From assembly GCA_963813345.1 (NCBI GenBank), contig CAWEYR010000033.1, forward strand, positions 124,001 to 188,000: a DNA stretch of 64,000 nucleotides. Reading direction: 5' to 3'. Positions within the stretch are counted from its first letter, which is position 1, and each line of letters begins with the position of its first letter. Of this stretch, positions 49,371-59,053 are shown piece after piece. Below the pieces are notes generated by a model. It made no database searches. It saw nothing but the letters and a program-made list of their open reading frames with translations, and was not told where the DNA came from. The translations under genes were made by a program, and so were the position numbers. The DNA comes from CAWDDA01 sp963813345 (lineage in GTDB: Bacteria; Acidobacteriota; Blastocatellia; RBC074).

Positions 49371-50171
49371 ATGAGCAATCTTGCAATTGAGTTTCGCGAC
49401 GTATCCCTTGCCTTCGACGACCGGGTGATCCTCGACAAAGTCAGCTTCGCAGTGCGATACGGCGAGGCCAAGATCGTCATGGGAGGTTCGGGAACCGGTA
49501 AGTCGACGCTTCTGCGTCTTGCTCTTGGGCTGCTGAAACCGGATGAAGGACAGATTCTGATAGACGGAGAGGATATTACTTCGTATACGGAAGAGCAGAT
49601 GATGCCGGTCCGGGGCAAGCTGGGTATGGTGTTCCAGGAGGGGGCGCTTTTCGACAGTCTCTCAGTCTATGATAACGTTGCCTTCAGGTTGCGCGAGCAG
49701 CAATGGAAGGAGCCTGAGATCGAGCCCGTTGTCATGCGGATGCTACGCTTTGTGGACCTGGAAGACGACGCCGACAAGATGCCGAACGAACTTTCGGGTG
49801 GCATGCGCCGTCGCGTAGGAATTGCGCGTGCTCTTGCGGGGAGTCCAAAAATCATTCTTTATGATGAACCGACGGCCGGTCTGGATCCGATCACGGCACG
49901 CACGATCTGCGAGCTTGTTCTCAAACTTCGTGATCTTGAAGAGGTGTCATCGATATTTGTTACACATCGTCTCCAGGATGTCGACATACTCTCGAAGGAG
50001 TACGTCATGCGAGATGATCGGGGCAACGTAGTTCTGGCACGCGAAGGCGACTCACTTTGCCTGATTAATACAAAGTTCCTGATGCTCAAAGACGGGAATA
50101 TCATTTTTACTGGAACGGATGAGGAGCTTTATCAGACTGACGACCCCTACATACAGAAGTTCCTCGCCTGA
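49371..50171 (+). CDS. mlaF: MlaF-type ABC transporter ATPase
   Basis: 266 residues. Walker A is MGGSGTGKSTLLRLALGLL, the signature LSGGMRRRVGIARAL, and Walker B ILYDEPTAGLDPITA. The Q-loop is MVFQEGALFDSLSVYDNVAF, the typical MlaF form. The chain has a C-terminal extension (MLKDGNIIFTGTDEELYQTDDPYIQKFLA), as in MlaF. It lies 14 bases after mlaE. Confidence 0.96.
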   Translation: MSNLAIEFRDVSLAFDDRVILDKVSFAVRYGEAKIVMGGSGTGKSTLLRLALGLLKPDEGQILIDGEDITSYTEEQMMPVRGKLGMVFQEGALFDSLSVYDNVAFRLREQQWKEPEIEPVVMRMLRFVDLEDDADKMPNELSGGMRRRVGIARALAGSPKIILYDEPTAGLDPITARTICELVLKLRDLEEVSSIFVTHRLQDVDILSKEYVMRDDRGNVVLAREGDSLCLINTKFLMLKDGNIIFTGTDEELYQTDDPYIQKFLA

Positions 50172-50213
50172 TCGAATGTTCTGAGACGAGAAGCGGGAGG
50201 CGCTGAAGCATCT

Positions 50214-51356
50214 ATGGTGCAGAAGAAGCAGTTATCATTCTCAGGATTGCGGGTTGGCCTCCTTGTGCTGGCAAGCATAATCATTCTGATCATGGTGATC
50301 TTTGCAGTCAGCGGAGATATTCGCTTCCATTTGTCAGCCGAAAAACGATCGTCAAGACTTACATGGCGAGAGTTGACGGACTCAGAAAAGGTGCCGAGGT
50401 GCGGCTTTCGGGCAAACAGATCGGCAGCGTCAAGGACATCAACTTTTCAAGTCAGATTCCATCTGCCACGGATCAGGCAAACAATCTTGAAGTCGTCATG
50501 GAAATCAGCGGTTCACTTGATGGCCGGCCGGCAATCGAGCGAATCCGCACTGACTCGCTCGCGATCCTCAAGGCTGCGGGAGTTCTCGGCGACAATGTAA
50601 TCGATATCACGCCTGGCACGACCGGAGGCGAACCGATTCAGAACTACGGCATTATCAAGAGCGCATCTCAGAAGAGCGTCGGAGACATTCTGAATACAGC
50701 GCAGACTGCAGTCGCCAACTTGAATGACATTTCTGACGACATCAAGGACATGACAGGAAGGATTCGCGCAGGTGAGGGAACAGTAGGAAAATTCCTCAAT
50801 GATGACGAGTTTTTCGTGAATCTGAACCAAACGGCGCTCCAGGCAGAGAAGCTGCTTGCCGACATCAGGTCAGGACAGGGAACAGCGGGTAAAATCGTGA
50901 GTGATCCGACGCTCTACAATCAGATCAACGATACCGTAACTCAGTTGCGTCGCGTGGTTGATAACGTCAACGAACAGATTCTCGCGGGCCGCGGAACGAT
51001 CGGCAAGCTGATCCAGGACGAAGAGATCTACAATCGAGCGAATTCGCTGGTGACAAAACTGGACGAAACCTCAGCGCGCGTCGAGCGGACGATGGCCAAG
51101 ATTGAACGCGGTGAAGGGAATCTCGGAAAGCTCATCAACGACGAGAAGCTCTATCAGGATACGCGAACTACGATCGAGAATCTGAGAGCAATCATGGCGC
51201 GACTCGATCGCGGTGAAGGCACTGCAGGACTGCTGCTGAAAGATGAGCGGCTGTATCAAAACATGAACACGCTTTCAGCCGAACTTACAAGACTCCTCTA
51301 CGATTTCCGTCAGAATCCCACGAAAGTACCTTTCAGTCAAAGTATCGCTCTTCTAA
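50214..51356 (+). CDS. mlaD: MlaD/MCE-domain lipid transport protein (two frameshifts)
   Basis: About 380 residues when corrected. One membrane helix (LRVGLLVLASIIILIMVIFAV), then an MCE domain (VKTYMARVDGLRKGAEVRLSGKQIGSVKDI), then about five 38-residue repeats built on GEGTxGKLxxDExLY and helices. The first break near 50345 (A5 for A6) hides the MCE start. The second near 51326 (extra G) hides the tail NPTKYLSVKVSLF, whose stop is at 51354-51356, so the longer frame to 51421 is repeat-encoded. MlaD-like proteins bind lipid in the periplasm. Confidence 0.92.
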
Positions 51357-51505
51357 GAAGGGGTCAGAGGTCAGGGGCCAGTGGTCAGATGGCGCGAAGG
51401 CTCGAAGACAGTTGTAGTTAATGTGTGTCCTCTGTTCTTTACCATGCAATCTCAATCTGCATACTTGACTCCGACCCTCGGCCCCTGACCCCTGTCCCTG
51501 CCCTC
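51357..51505. repeat. Family C inverted repeat
   Basis: The arms ggggtcagaggtcaggggcc (51358-51378) and the reverse ctcggcccctgacccctg near 51478-51500 enclose about 95 bases without a clear inner family. It spans the whole gap between mlaD and the convergent rhodanese gene. Confidence 0.75.
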
Positions 51506-51870
51506 TATTCCATCGGAAAGCCCGCTTCTCTCCATGCGCGGATTCCACCTGCCATCGAAAGGACGTTGCTGTAGCCCATTTTCTGCAGATTGTCTGCGGC
51601 AAGAGCTGAGCGATAGCCGCCTCCGCAATAGAGCACGATTGGGGCATCGCGATCTGGAACCAGTCCTTCAATGTCCCTTTCGAGAATGCCGCGACCGAGA
51701 TGGACGGCACCCTGAGCATGGTCTTTTTCCCACTCGTGATCTTCGCGGACATCTATGAAGTGGAGATCTTCACCTGCCTCCAGCCGGCCTTTGACCTCAT
51801 CGATAGAGATTTCCTGTATTCGAGAACGTGCTTCAGAGCAAATCGATTCAAAGGCTTCAGAATGTTTCAT
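51505..51870 (-). CDS. Rhodanese-domain protein
   Basis: 121 residues, a single rhodanese domain: ISIDEVKGRLEAGEDLHFIDVREDHEWEKDH, then PIVLYCGGGYRSALAADNLQKMGYSNVLSMAGGI. The active-site Cys sits in the loop CGGGYRS, longer and different from the CRxGxR of thiosulfate sulfurtransferases. No signal peptide. It handles sulfane sulfur or acts in signalling; substrate unknown. Confidence 0.92.
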   Translation of the reverse strand: MKHSEAFESICSEARSRIQEISIDEVKGRLEAGEDLHFIDVREDHEWEKDHAQGAVHLGRGILERDIEGLVPDRDAPIVLYCGGGYRSALAADNLQKMGYSNVLSMAGGIRAWREAGFPME

Positions 51871-51934
51871 ACTGGGATTATACTAGAAAGATGATCTGTC
51901 AGATTGTGACAGAATCTTGTGAATAGGGGGTTTG

Positions 51935-52411
51935 ATGTCCAAACGAAGTGCAAACAGCAGCCTGATCGAGGAGTTGAACCGCGCACTCTCACTCGAGTAT
52001 GCGGCGACCGTGCAGTACCTGCAGCAGAGTTTCCTGGTGACCGGAAAGGAGCGGCAGGTGTTTGAGGGTTTCTTCTCGGGTCAGAGTTCCGAAGCGCACC
52101 GGCACGCATCGGACCTGGGAAATCGCATCGTAGCGTTGGGCGGAATTCCGACGGTTGAACCAGCGCTGATTCGTCAGGCGACGAAGCTCGACGAGATGCT
52201 TCACCAGGATCTGGAGATGGAGCGCGAAGCACTTGCGGCCTACCTCAAAGCCTGGGAAGCGGCTGAAACGAATCTGCCGCTCAAGTTCTGGCTGGAAGGA
52301 ATTATCCAGACCGAACAGGTTCACATTGAGGAGCTCGAAAAGTTGACTTCTGAGCGTGAAGTGCGCGCTGGCAGCGTTGATCCGGAAGTTCGGCTGAAGG
52401 CTGCAAGTTAG
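51935..52411 (+). CDS. Ferritin-like diiron-fold protein (bacterioferritin-like)
   Basis: ATG at 51935 (the preceding TTG is also in frame). 158 residues in four helices with conserved Glu and His ligands: LNRALSLEYAATVQYLQQSF, FSGQSSEAHRHASDLGNRIV, EREALAAYLKAWEAAE and IIQTEQVHIEELEKL. The E...E-x2-H pattern fits a diiron site, as in bacterioferritin and Dps relatives. No heme Met is assured. Probably iron storage or oxidant defence. Confidence 0.85.
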   Translation: MSKRSANSSLIEELNRALSLEYAATVQYLQQSFLVTGKERQVFEGFFSGQSSEAHRHASDLGNRIVALGGIPTVEPALIRQATKLDEMLHQDLEMEREALAAYLKAWEAAETNLPLKFWLEGIIQTEQVHIEELEKLTSEREVRAGSVDPEVRLKAAS

Positions 52412-52426
52412 GCGAAGCGAATGCAA

Positions 52427-52777
52427 TCAGCCGGCTCGTTCGAGATGCGATGGTTCGCGATTCGACGAACCAGGAGCCTCAGGTTCCAGAGTGCCAGTTG
52501 ATTTCCGGACAAAAGGAATGATCCTGGATGCGGTATCTCCGACGAGGGCATCATCGAGGCGATTGCGAGTTTCGCTGAGCAGACGCTGAAGACGGGCGAT
52601 TTTGTCAGGCGCGATCGGTATGGTTTTTTGAATCTGCCAACCCAGGGCATCGCTGAAAGTCGACAGGTGAAGCGCAATTGAGGGCTTGCCGTCACGATCA
52701 GTGATTGCGATCTCGAGGCGGGCCCCTTCGGTGCCCGTATCGATCCTGCCGATAATTTCCGATTCGCCCGCCGCCAT
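52427..52777 (-). CDS. Hypothetical protein
   Basis: The ATG at 52777 has AAGGAG ten bases upstream. 116 residues: an N-terminal beta-rich part (EIIGRIDTGTEGARLEIAITDRDGKPSIALHL), a helix (APDKIARLQRLLSETRNRLDDAL) and a charged, likely disordered C-terminus. No known family. It is convergent with the ferritin-like gene and divergent from the YggX-like gene, with about 155 AT-rich bases between. Confidence 0.7.
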   Translation of the reverse strand: MAAGESEIIGRIDTGTEGARLEIAITDRDGKPSIALHLSTFSDALGWQIQKTIPIAPDKIARLQRLLSETRNRLDDALVGDTASRIIPFVRKSTGTLEPEAPGSSNREPSHLERAG

Positions 52778-52932
52778 TGTTAGGTTGCTCCTTAATTGAA
52801 AGTGAATTTCAATTTGCTATCGGATTCGGATTATACGCGCTTTCTGAAAGAATTCAACCCCCGTCAACAATCAATTGCATCAATTATCTTCAATTATTAA
52901 TCAATCCCCCTCTTCCTCATTAAAGGAGTCTT

Positions 52933-53214
52933 ATGGCGGCAATTATCAAGTGCAGTCGGTGCGGACAGAAACTCCCCGGACTCGCTGCACCTCCCTTCGG
53001 TGGCCAGCTGGGTAAACAGGTCCACGAAACTATCTGTGAGGGCTGCTGGAAAACCTGGCTGACTGCTCAGACTCAGCTCATCAACCATTACGGTTTGAGC
53101 ACCATCAACCCGGATCATCAACAATTCCTTATAGAGAATCTCAAGGCCCACCTTTTTGGTACCGGTAAGACAGCGGAGATCGATACCTCGCTTCAGGGCA
53201 AGGTGACCCATTGA
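52933..53214 (+). CDS. YggX-like Fe(II)-trafficking/oxidative-damage protein with extra Cys pairs
   Basis: AAAGGAGT lies eight bases before the ATG. 93 residues: IIKCSRCGQKLPGLAAPPFGGQLGKQVHETICEGCWKTWLTAQ, then QLINHYGLSTINPDHQQFL and AHLFG. The order PGxLGxxxxExxCxxCWxxWxxxQTxLIN matches YggX except for two CxxC pairs (C8-x2-C11 and C36-x2-C39). A zinc or iron site may therefore be present, which the E. coli protein lacks. It is next to a ferritin-like gene; an iron role is plausible. Confidence 0.8.
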   Translation: MAAIIKCSRCGQKLPGLAAPPFGGQLGKQVHETICEGCWKTWLTAQTQLINHYGLSTINPDHQQFLIENLKAHLFGTGKTAEIDTSLQGKVTH

Positions 53215-53298
53215 GACTCTCGAAAAGCTCCGCGTTGACAAGCGACTCCCGGCGCGTTTATCTTCATTGACCGTGCCTTATGACGGTGCATATGACGT

Positions 53299-53955
53299 AT
53301 GAAATCACTCAAAGATGTTGATATACCGGGTATCTCGGCCGATGACGATCGCGACATTCAGATCATCGAAGATCTGACTGCGATTCGTCATGACCCGGGA
53401 GGACGAACGGGGCTCTGGGGCGAAACCAGGTCACTCCTTCGCGATATCTTCTTCGCGATTCTTATTGCCGTTCTGATCGTGGTCTTCATAGTCCAGCCGG
53501 TGCGCGTTGAAGGCCAGAGCATGATGCCAAAGCTTAACGATCAGGATCGCATCTTCGTCAACAAGTTCATTTATCCGTTGCGCGAGTGGCTTGGCGATCG
53601 TGAACCGATAAAACGCGGCGACATTGTCGTACTTCTATTCCCTGACGACCCATCGAAATCCTACATCAAGCGTGTCGTCGGCTTGCCAGGCGAGAAGGTT
53701 CGAATCGAAAGTGGAAAACTCTACGTCAACAGCATAATGATGAATGAACCCTATCTTGACGCGGATTATCTCTCCTACGATGAAGAGGGTCCGACCGAGA
53801 TCAAGGCGCATCATTATTTTGTTCTCGGTGATAATCGGCGCAACAGCAGCGACAGCCGGGCATGGGGTTTGGTCCCCGAGAAATACATCTACGGCAAAGC
53901 AATCTTTCGATACTATCCATTTCTTCCGTTTGAGCACGTGGGCCTGATCGAGTGA
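53299..53955 (+). CDS. lepB: Signal peptidase I
   Basis: 218 residues. One membrane helix (DIFFAILIAVLIVVFIV), then PVRVEGQSMMPKL with the catalytic Ser, GDIVVLLFPDDPSKSYIKRVVGLPGEKV with the Lys, and HYFVLGDNRRNSSDSRAWG (box E). The N-terminus before the helix is long, about 45 residues and acidic. It cuts signal peptides on the periplasmic side. Confidence 0.96.
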   Translation: MKSLKDVDIPGISADDDRDIQIIEDLTAIRHDPGGRTGLWGETRSLLRDIFFAILIAVLIVVFIVQPVRVEGQSMMPKLNDQDRIFVNKFIYPLREWLGDREPIKRGDIVVLLFPDDPSKSYIKRVVGLPGEKVRIESGKLYVNSIMMNEPYLDADYLSYDEEGPTEIKAHHYFVLGDNRRNSSDSRAWGLVPEKYIYGKAIFRYYPFLPFEHVGLIE

Positions 53956-54054
53956 AGAGAGACGCGGGGGCTCCTGTTGCCGTCTGGAGTGTATGGTAGG
54001 CGAGCGCGGGGGGCCGAGGCCTTCCGCGCTTTTCGTGTGTAAGCAGGGATAACG

Positions 54055-55323
54055 ATGAGTTCGTATCCACGACAATTTGTTTCCATGTTGTGGCGACCCG
54101 GATCTGCGATCCGCGAGATCGCCGGCGATGCCCCATTCGCGTTTGCAGCAGCGACCGCGTGGATCGCGGGAGTCTTCTACCTGCTCGCCGTCGAATCACT
54201 GGCTGTCCTCGCGCAGAGCGGTCGGGTGTCTGCGGCGAATCTCCCGGCGAGCGATGCGAGCGCCGGAACGGCGTGGCTCGCCCTTCTTCCAGGCGCACTC
54301 TCGCGGTCTCTGATGATCGTGCTTTTTGTATCGCTGGCATATGTTCCGCTGGTGATACTGATCGCTAATCTGTTCGAGCGGCGTGATCGATATTCAATGG
54401 TGTTTCGAGACAACTTCGCTTCGACAGCAAGCTGTGCATTGTCCGCGCTCGCCATGTCACTTCTGGTGGCTCTGCTGCCGGCCGTCGTCATCAGCTGGCA
54501 GAGTATCCGGCTGGTGCCCAACTCGTTGGTTGGATACTTTATCCTGCTCGCTCTCATGCCGCTGCCAGTTTTTGCCGTCTACATGACCCTCGCGCTGAGG
54601 GCAGTCTTTGGTGTTGGGCGGCTGGTCGCAAGTGCAACAACTCTTGTCTCTTTTCTTTCGCTGCTTGCACTTCCCATTGTGATGCAGGTCTTCAGTTTCC
54701 TATGCGCGTCGCCTTTTCTGTTGCTGCTTTTGTTTCTGCTTCTCAGGGACCGGATCGGTGGTGTCTTCGATGCGCAGAAAGCACGTCAGGCCTTCAAGCA
54801 GAATCTCGAGGCGGCAACCCTTAATCCGGCCGATTCGTCAGCTCATTACAATCTCGGCCTGATCTATCAGCAGCGTGCGGATTGGGACGGGGCGGAAGCA
54901 TCTTACCGTCGTGCCATTGAAATCGACGAGCACGAAACGGACGCGCACTATCAGCTCGGGAGGATCGCGCGCGAGCGTGGAAGGTGGACTGAAGCCATCG
55001 GGCATTTCGAGACTGTCGTGCGTCAGAACCCGGCGCACAGTCAGCACGAGGTCTGGCGCGAGATTGCGCAGACCTACCTCGGGGCGCGACAATGCGAAGA
55101 CGCACTAAGAATGCTTGATCGGTTCCTTGGCGAGCGGCCATCGGACGCTGAGGGAAGATACTCACGAGGACAGGCCCTGGCCTGTCTTGGTCGAACTGCA
55201 GAAGCTGAAGAGGAAATGAGAACCTGCATCGAGTCAGTGCGCACTGCTCCGGCGTACAAGTTCCGAAAGGAACAGCGCTGGTTGCGACTTGCGGAACAGT
55301 TCCTGAGAGAGAAGCGAGCTTGA
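54055..55323 (+). CDS. Yip1-like membrane protein with C-terminal TPRs
   Basis: 422 residues. The N-terminal half has five to six hydrophobic segments of the Yip1/YIPF type (WRPGSAIREIAG, FAAATAWIAGVFYLLAVESLAV ... SLMIVLFVSLAYVPLVILIANLF). The C-terminal half holds about four TPRs (NPADSSAHYNLGLIYQQRADWDGAEASYRRAIEI). Its TGA overlaps a possible TTG of carA. Role unknown, probably envelope organisation. Confidence 0.8.
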   Translation: MSSYPRQFVSMLWRPGSAIREIAGDAPFAFAAATAWIAGVFYLLAVESLAVLAQSGRVSAANLPASDASAGTAWLALLPGALSRSLMIVLFVSLAYVPLVILIANLFERRDRYSMVFRDNFASTASCALSALAMSLLVALLPAVVISWQSIRLVPNSLVGYFILLALMPLPVFAVYMTLALRAVFGVGRLVASATTLVSFLSLLALPIVMQVFSFLCASPFLLLLLFLLLRDRIGGVFDAQKARQAFKQNLEAATLNPADSSAHYNLGLIYQQRADWDGAEASYRRAIEIDEHETDAHYQLGRIARERGRWTEAIGHFETVVRQNPAHSQHEVWREIAQTYLGARQCEDALRMLDRFLGERPSDAEGRYSRGQALACLGRTAEAEEEMRTCIESVRTAPAYKFRKEQRWLRLAEQFLREKRA

Positions 55324-55355
55324 AGCGGGAAGTTAAGGAGAAGGACACGCGAGAT

Positions 55356-56606
55356 ATGGCAGCGAGCACGACAGGAGCGATCCTCGCACTCGAAGACGGA
55401 AGAGTCTTTCGCGGCCGCAGTTGGGGTGCACCAGGCGAAAGGACCGGCGAGATCGTTTTCAACACCTCGATGACTGGCTATCAGGAGATCCTGACGGACC
55501 CGTCCTATGCCGGTCAGATAGTCACCATGACCTATCCTTTGATTGGCAACTACGGTGTCACTGCAGAAGACATCGAATCGCGTCGGCCGTTTGCTGAAGG
55601 TCTTGTTGTCCGGGAGTTCTCGGAGATCGCCTCCAACTGGCGCTCGACGTCGAGCCTTGATGAGTATCTCAAACGACATGGAATCGTCGGAATCTCCGAG
55701 ATCGATACTCGCGCATTAGTGCGTCACATACGTGAGAAGGGCGCCATGCGCGCCTGCATTTCATCGCTGGACAGCGACGAATCGAGCGTCGTTGCGAAGG
55801 CACGGAGCGCTCCCGAAATGGTGGGCAGAAACCTTGTTGACGAGGTTACGTGCGGTGATCGCTATGTCTGGTCACCCGAAATCGAATGGCAGGGCTGGGG
55901 GAAACCCTTCATCGAAACGCTCAATCCGACAGCTGCAGTTGAGATGACCGACAAGAACAATGAGGTCAAAAAGTTTCATGTCGCAGCTTACGATTTCGGA
56001 ATCAAGTTTTACATCCTGCGCTATCTTGCTGCACTCAACTGCCGTGTGACTGTGGTTCCGGCACGGACGTCGGCAGAAGATGTGCTCGAATTACAGCCCG
56101 ATGGAATCTTTCTCTCAAATGGCCCCGGTGATCCGGCTGCAGTTCCGGGCATCGTCGAAGAAGTTAAGAAGCTTGTCGAAGAGGCTCCAGTATTTGGCAT
56201 CTGTCTCGGACATCAGCTGCTCGGCCGCGCTTTCGGGGGCAAGACCTTCAAACTAAAGTTCGGACATCGCGGCGGCAATCAGCCAGTGAAGAATACAAGG
56301 ACTGGTCAGATAGAGATAACTTCTCACAATCATGGTTTTGCCGTCGATCCAGCAAGCATAAACGAGACTGACATCGAGCTCACCCATTTCAATCTCAACG
56401 ACGGAACGCTTGAAGGCCTGCGTCATCGCCACCTTCCTGTATTCTCGGTCCAGTACCACCCTGAGGCGGGGCCCGGTCCCCACGATGCGACCTATCTCTT
56501 CGAAGAGTTCATCGCAAACATGCGCACGTATCGGGAGAAGGGATCAGGGGTCAGGGGTCAGGGGTCAGGGATCAGGGGCAAGGATCAGTTAGAGTTCAAG
56601 CTTTAG
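55356..56606 (+). CDS. carA: Carbamoyl-phosphate synthase small subunit
   Basis: ATG at 55356 with AAGGAG about 15 bases upstream; a TTG at 55320 overlaps the previous stop. About 416 residues. The N-terminal domain has GRVFRGRSWGAPGERTGEIVFNTSMTGYQEILTDPSYAGQI. The class I amidotransferase has FGICLGHQLLGRAFGG (Cys) and SVQYHPEAGPGPHD (His/Glu). It supplies ammonia from glutamine to CarB for arginine and pyrimidines. CarB is not in the window. The last roughly 23 residues (GSGVRGQGSGIRGK...) and the TAG come from family C/A repeats, so the native end is probably near YREKG. Confidence 0.95.
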   Translation: MAASTTGAILALEDGRVFRGRSWGAPGERTGEIVFNTSMTGYQEILTDPSYAGQIVTMTYPLIGNYGVTAEDIESRRPFAEGLVVREFSEIASNWRSTSSLDEYLKRHGIVGISEIDTRALVRHIREKGAMRACISSLDSDESSVVAKARSAPEMVGRNLVDEVTCGDRYVWSPEIEWQGWGKPFIETLNPTAAVEMTDKNNEVKKFHVAAYDFGIKFYILRYLAALNCRVTVVPARTSAEDVLELQPDGIFLSNGPGDPAAVPGIVEEVKKLVEEAPVFGICLGHQLLGRAFGGKTFKLKFGHRGGNQPVKNTRTGQIEITSHNHGFAVDPASINETDIELTHFNLNDGTLEGLRHRHLPVFSVQYHPEAGPGPHDATYLFEEFIANMRTYREKGSGVRGQGSGIRGKDQLEFKL

Positions 56607-56702
56607 CTTGCTGGTCATCATTCAGATCTGGGAGCGGCAAGCTGAAGCTTGAACTCCAAACTCCATGCATCCCTGACACCCAGCACCCAGCACTCAGCAC
56701 TC
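56540..56702. repeat. Composite repeat: family C arm, family A palindrome, family A tail words
   Basis: ggggtcaggggtcaggggtc inside the carA 3' end is followed by agagttcaagctttagcttg and its reverse aagctgaagcttgaactcc. The end holds cagcacccagcactcagcac words, which supply the last codons (AEC) and the stop of the convergent GT4 gene. Confidence 0.8.
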
Positions 56703-57872
56703 AGCCCTTCTTCTTGCCAGGTAATCTGACAGCTCGCTTGCGAGACGCGGCCAGTTGTATCTTGCTTCAACAATTTCCCTCCCCTTTTCACCAGCCTGTT
56801 TTGATCTCGAGTGATCGGCGAGAAAACTGTCAGCGGCTGCGACTGCACCATCGACGTCATCTGCAAAAACCACCCAGCCGTCGCCTATCAACTCCACCTC
56901 CCGTGTCCGCGTACTGATGATTGGTTTGCGCAGCGCGGCGTATTCAAAGAGCTTTAGCGGGCAGGCGGCATCAGAGATTGCGTCGCGAGTGAACGGCAGC
57001 AGACAGACGTCCATAGCGGACGCCAGATTCATAGCGCTTTCATATGAAAGTGCGCCCGTCAGGTGAACGTTCGACAATTTTCGTTTCGCTGCCTGGTCAC
57101 GTACCCACTCCCAGCGCCTTCCGCCGCCTACCATGAGAAACGTCACCTGGGGCATGCGTGCAGCCATACCGAAGACAAGATCGAAATCTACCCAGTACTC
57201 AAATGCTCCGACAAAGCCGATAGTCGGTCCACGATGATTATTCAGCCACTCGCGCGGATCGGCACGGTCAAGCTCTTCAAGGTCCGCACCATTAGGCAGA
57301 AGCAGCACGTCACGTTTGATTCCGTCTTTGAGAATGCTCGAGGCGACGGTGACGGTTTGTGATTCTGCTATGAGGCGGTTCTGCGCGTATCGGGCGAATC
57401 TGGTTCCCCCGGTCCCGGAGATGATCGAATGCTCGATCTTCATCATGGCTACGAGGTCATCCGCCAGATCGAAATGGCGATGACATTCCACCGACCTGAG
57501 CAGTGCCATCTGCGCCAGATTATATAGAAGCAGAACGTCGATCTTTTCGCGATCGACAAAACGGCTGATCTGTCGGCTTGAAACCAGAGTGAGCAGGCCC
57601 TTGTTGAGCCCTTTCGAACTCAGGAGTCTACTATTGAAGAGTGACCGCAAAGCCCGAGGCGTCGAGATTTCACTTACCTCGAGCTCGACAGGGTCGCGCG
57701 AGCGCCACGAATCGACATCCTGTGAACTGATGTCACTGAGCGCCATCGGGGGAGCCTTGAGAACATAGACTCGATGCCCAAGGCGACACAGATGAGTGAG
57801 AAGCTGATGGTACCGGCTGCGATTAGCGGAGCGCCATCGCGCGAGGTAAGGAAAGAGAATTCGCATCATCAA
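56694..57872 (-). CDS. GT4-type (GT-B fold) glycosyltransferase
   Basis: 392 residues (three ATGs at the start). The N-terminal Rossmann part has RILFPYLARWRSANRSRYHQLLTHL. The donor-binding part has PTIGFVGAFEYWVDFDLV, VTFLMVGGG, VHLTGALSYESAMNLASAMDVCLLPF, and PLKLFEYAALRKPII, the E-x7-E-like motif. Its ATG overlaps the stop of the upstream GT2 gene by four bases. Part of a polysaccharide or glycan locus; acceptor unknown. Confidence 0.88.
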   Translation of the reverse strand: MMMRILFPYLARWRSANRSRYHQLLTHLCRLGHRVYVLKAPPMALSDISSQDVDSWRSRDPVELEVSEISTPRALRSLFNSRLLSSKGLNKGLLTLVSSRQISRFVDREKIDVLLLYNLAQMALLRSVECHRHFDLADDLVAMMKIEHSIISGTGGTRFARYAQNRLIAESQTVTVASSILKDGIKRDVLLLPNGADLEELDRADPREWLNNHRGPTIGFVGAFEYWVDFDLVFGMAARMPQVTFLMVGGGRRWEWVRDQAAKRKLSNVHLTGALSYESAMNLASAMDVCLLPFTRDAISDAACPLKLFEYAALRKPIISTRTREVELIGDGWVVFADDVDGAVAAADSFLADHSRSKQAGEKGREIVEARYNWPRLASELSDYLARRRAEC

Positions 57873-59053
57873 TCGCGCCCGGCGCGCAACCAGCTCCTTC
57901 TCCCAGCTTTGCGCCCCCTGGAAAAGATGGCTCCGCCGAGGCTATAAAGCCAGATTCCAGCATAGCGAGGAGCAGAGAGCAAATCCTCGAGATAGCGCCG
58001 GCGATCATCGACAACCATCAAGCCGGCGAGGTAGTAGGTCAAATCCATTGCAAGAGCCGCGGCCACAATCAGAACTGCGTTTCTCCAGCCAGACAGTAGC
58101 GCCACAATGAGCACGATCACTCGCAGCGCGATGAATGCAGTTTTAGGGCGAAGAAAGAGGAGAGGAAGTAGCATCCAGGTGCCGCGCCGGCCGCGAGCGA
58201 GCGATCGGGCAGATCTCGCGCCAGTAGTCCCGCAACACCTGAAGCTGGCCCTGGAACCAACGGGTCCGCTGGCGCGACACTCCTCTGTCCTGTCGAGGCT
58301 TCGGATCCAATACGACTGCTTCGGGAACAAGATCGACACGAGCTCGCCGCGACGCGAGGAGCACGTCCAGTTCGAGATCCTCGGCAAGTGTATGAATGCG
58401 TGGTGAGAGCTCTGCAAAAACTCCAGCCGCAAGCGCTGAACCCGCGCCGCGGAGAGGGACTGAGAACCCAAGTCGGCTGCGCGCCTCGTCATCGATCTTC
58501 TGCATCAGCACTTCCGACCAACCGGCAAGCCGACTCGTAGTGCCGGTGGCCTTGGGCGCCACGAAGCATTGAGCAGCCTGGGCACCGGAGCCCATCGCTC
58601 TCCGCACCGCTCGGAGACTTCCTGGTTGTAAGCGACTGTCTGCATCGAGCAGAAGAATGGTCGACCGAGTTTTTCCATTGATCAGCAAAGTTCTTAATCC
58701 ACCAGTTGATCGCGGCTCCTTTGCCGATCTCGCCGTAGGGCCTTTCGGCTACGTTTGTTCCAGTCATCTTCGCTTCTTTCGCGGTTGCGTCCGAGCACTG
58801 ATCAGCTATGACCCAGAGAGAGCTGTCCGGCCACTCATCGAGCTGTGTCCGAAGGGATTCCAGCGTCGGACCGATGGTCCCAGCCTCATCCCGAGCCGCG
58901 ATCAGCACGATGCATCCGCCGATCTCGGAGCCACTATCGAGCGGAACAGCAGGCTTGCGCTTGACGGTCGCTCGGAGTAGAAGCAACAGAAACCGCAGGA
59001 GACTGTCGACACAGAGTCGCTACAACTGTAGCCAGGAGGACTGCCTTGAACAT
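57869..59053 (-). CDS. Processive GT2-type membrane glycosyltransferase (three frameshifts)
   Basis: ATG at 59053 (MFKAVLLATVVATL), about 393 residues when rebuilt. An N-terminal helix is followed by the GT-A domain: CIVLIAARDEAGTIGPTLES, VIADQCSDATA, ILLLDADSRLQPG, and AEDLELDVLL with the third Asp. The processive motif QxxRW is in RQRTRWFQG. C-terminal helices follow (WMLLPLLFLRP ... AFIALRVIVLIVALLS ... VLIVAAALAMDLTYYLAGL). Such enzymes extend beta-linked chains or make lipid-linked sugars. Breaks near 59000, 58690 and 58160. Pairs with the GT4 gene (four-base overlap) and the GDP-fucose genes. Confidence 0.82.
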
